Below, piece by piece: positions 5,915-7,107 of a DNA stretch of 7,107 nt. Made by a program: the position numbers and the translations under genes. The notes below the pieces were generated by a model that saw only the letters and a list, made by a program, of their open reading frames with translations, was not told where the DNA came from and did not search any database. Position 1 is the stretch's first letter. Each line of letters starts with the position of its first letter. Source of the stretch: CADAWZ01 sp045114665 (lineage in GTDB: Bacteria; Vulcanimicrobiota; CADAWZ01); assembly GCA_045114665.1 (NCBI GenBank), contig JBGUKW010000128.1:1-7107 (forward strand), written 5' to 3'.

Positions 5915-6877
5915 ATGGATAATGATATAGATATTAACAAATTAAAATTAGAATTACTTGATTTGAAAACTTTAAATACTTTAAATGAAAGTCGAGTTAA
6001 AAAATTAACAGCAGAAAAAGAGAGTATCTTAAGAGAAAATGAAGAGCTAAAAGATAGATTAGTAATTTTAGAAAATAATTTAAATAGTCTAAAGATTACT
6101 TTTTCTGATAAGGCAAAAGATTTTTCTGAAAATGAAGATAGAATTGATCAATTAAGGGCTGATATCCTTTCTTTGGAATCAAAAAATAAAATTTTTGAAT
6201 CAAATAATAAAGAATTGGAAAAACAAATTGAGAATTTGAAATCAGAAAATAGCAATTTAAATCTTGATTTGCAGATGCTTAAATCTGAAAAATCATATTT
6301 GGACAGTGAGCTTAATAAGGCTTATTCTGAAATTGAAGATGTGAAATCTGCAAAGAAATCTGATTTTGATTTGCCTGAAGATGAATTATTAGATAATGAA
6401 ACTAATCATAATATTGATACGGCTTCTATTGAAACTATTGTTGATATTGTCAAAAAGCAGTTTGAAATTGATATGGCTAATTTTGTTCAAGTTTTAATTG
6501 ATGAAGAAAAGAAGAAATTGGAAGAAATTCATAAGAGGGATGTCAGTAAAATAGAGGATTTAAATAAAGAAATTGTTGAATTAAAAGATGAAAATTTGAA
6601 ACGCTGTTCAGATTGTCAAACATTATATTCTATAAGGCAAAATTTAGAACGAGAACTTTATGCTAAAAATAATGAAATTAAAACACTTAATGCAGAAAAT
6701 AGGGCTATTGAGTCTAAATTGAGAGATTATAAGAACGATATGCAAAATTTAGAACGAGAGCTTTCTGTTAAAAATGATGAGATAAAAATACTTAATGCAG
6801 AAAATAGGGTTATTGGTTCTAAATTGAAAAATAATGGAAGTTTTGTTGCTAAGAAAAAAATGGCTAAGAAAAAATAG
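5915..6877 (+). CDS. Coiled-coil protein with shared DEEKK block and basic tail, 320 aa
   Basis: ATG 5915 follows AAGGTG (5901-5906) at eight bases. Residues 1-146 are continuous coiled coil. A short acidic break at 147-168 (SDFDLPEDELLDNE) echoes the N-terminus of the protein at 3313-4203. The family block spans 169-219: SIETIVDIV, then VLIDEEKKKLEEIH, with 17/51 ungapped identities to that protein. A CSDC pair (231-234) precedes LYSIRQNLERELYAKN, shared almost word for word with the end of the LRR protein. The 35-residue stretch is then duplicated at 242-304. The end is lysine-rich (VAKKKMAKKK). There is no signal peptide, membrane helix or enzymatic motif. A strong terminator follows, so this is the last gene of the cluster. 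I infer a soluble scaffold that could assemble with the other coiled-coil proteins. Confidence 0.9.
   Translation: MDNDIDINKLKLELLDLKTLNTLNESRVKKLTAEKESILRENEELKDRLVILENNLNSLKITFSDKAKDFSENEDRIDQLRADILSLESKNKIFESNNKELEKQIENLKSENSNLNLDLQMLKSEKSYLDSELNKAYSEIEDVKSAKKSDFDLPEDELLDNETNHNIDTASIETIVDIVKKQFEIDMANFVQVLIDEEKKKLEEIHKRDVSKIEDLNKEIVELKDENLKRCSDCQTLYSIRQNLERELYAKNNEIKTLNAENRAIESKLRDYKNDMQNLERELSVKNDEIKILNAENRVIGSKLKNNGSFVAKKKMAKKK
6638..6826 (+). repeat. 105-bp direct duplication in the C-terminal coiled coil
   Basis: Bases 6638-6721 and 6743-6826 both encode QNLEREL..KN.EIK.LNAENR.I.SKL and are very similar in DNA. The 105-bp offset is 35 codons, exactly five heptads, so coiled-coil register is kept. 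Confidence 0.9.
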
Positions 6878-6899
6878 AGTGTGTGGGAAAATAATTTTT

Positions 6900-6964
6900 A
6901 TTAACTTGGTGATTAAATAATTGACTGATTCAAATTATTTAACAGCCGAATTAATATTTTTTTT
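6900..6964 (+). terminator. Long AT-rich Rho-independent terminator ending the cluster
   Basis: ATTAACTTGGTGA plus TTAAATAATTGA (6900-6924) pairs with TCAAATTATTTAA plus CAGCCGAATTAAT (6930-6955) around a five-base loop. The stem has two G-T wobbles, a one-base bulge and a few mismatches. Eight T residues (6957-6964) follow directly. This is the clearest terminator in the window, and it separates the coiled-coil cluster from the gene starting at 7096. Confidence 0.8.
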
Positions 6965-6980
6965 GACGATTCATTAGCCT

Positions 6981-7009
6981 TTGACAACGGCAATGGAAGA
7001 TACGATTAA
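6981..7009 (+). promoter_or_regulatory. Weak candidate upstream promoter
   Basis: A perfect TTGACA at 6981-6986 lies just after the terminator, but -10 matches are poor (TACGAT at 15 bases, GATTAA at 17). It could be a second promoter for the gene at 7096. It is reported only because of the exact -35 and its position. Confidence 0.25.
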
Positions 7010-7047
7010 AAAAACATGACAGGAGGAAAGTTAAGTAATTAAAATTA

Positions 7048-7076
7048 TTGACAAATATAATAAAAAGTGTTTAAAT
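7048..7076 (+). promoter_or_regulatory. Candidate sigma-70 type promoter for the gene at 7096
   Basis: TTGACA (7048-7053), a 17-base spacer and TTAAAT (7071-7076, 4/6 to TATAAT) lie 19 bases before the start codon. The position after a strong terminator and before a well-formed start supports a separate transcription unit. Confidence 0.55.
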
Positions 7077-7095
7077 ATGCTCATAGAGGTATATT

Positions 7096-7107
7096 ATGAA
7101 CAAATTA
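7096..7107 (+). CDS. Start of a further gene, cut by the window end (partial)
   Basis: ATG AAC AAA TTA (M-N-K-L) is preceded by AGAGGT at 7085-7090 with five bases of spacing, and by a promoter-like sequence. Only four codons are visible, so the product cannot be judged. The N-terminal lysine would suit many proteins, including exported ones. Confidence 0.6.

Overview
The window is AT-rich (about 30% G+C by eye on sampled lines) and every convincing gene lies on the + strand. It uses the standard code: TAA and TAG end genes, and tryptophan is TGG. Several genes have strong Shine-Dalgarno sites. A BspA-type leucine-rich repeat and a dispersed element with a TCATTGCGAG-like core suggest a low-GC, host-associated anaerobe such as a spirochaete, gut Melainabacteria-like lineage, Firmicute or Fusobacterium. 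The sequence does not decide between these.

Layout: (1) bases 1-900, the 3' part of a long repetitive coiled-coil protein; (2) a terminator-like hairpin at 908-956; (3) 971-3229, a divergent Hsp70/actin-fold ATPase of 752 residues; (4) a second hairpin at 3252-3296; (5) 3313-4203, a coiled-coil protein with an acidic N-terminus; (6) 4204-4378, decayed coiled-coil coding sequence; (7) about 4388-5601, a BspA-LRR + KAEEAR-repeat + coiled-coil protein whose natural start is joined to the main frame only if an A8 tract gains one A; (8) 5602-5914, 313 bases without an intact gene, holding an imperfect palindromic element and another coding remnant; (9) 5915-6877, a fourth coiled-coil protein; (10) a long terminator at 6900-6964; (11) a new promoter and the first four codons of another gene at 7096-7107.

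The four coiled-coil proteins form a family. The full 51-residue block, which can be aligned without gaps, occurs in three of them: 26/51 identities between the first and second proteins and 17/51 between the second and fourth. Its core is a VPF..KL..VID stretch followed by DEEKK.L. The LRR protein keeps only the first half, and the second protein carries an extra degenerate half-copy. None shows a signal peptide or membrane helix, apart from the first, whose N-terminus is outside the window.

The best reading is a cytoplasmic chaperone-like or cytoskeleton-like module: one Hsp70-type ATPase with a diverged nucleotide pocket and no standard substrate-binding domain, and several paralogous coiled-coil partners that expand by duplication, repeat growth and gene decay. 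The fold assignment of the ATPase is strong. The partnership and any biological role are inferred from gene order and shared motifs only.
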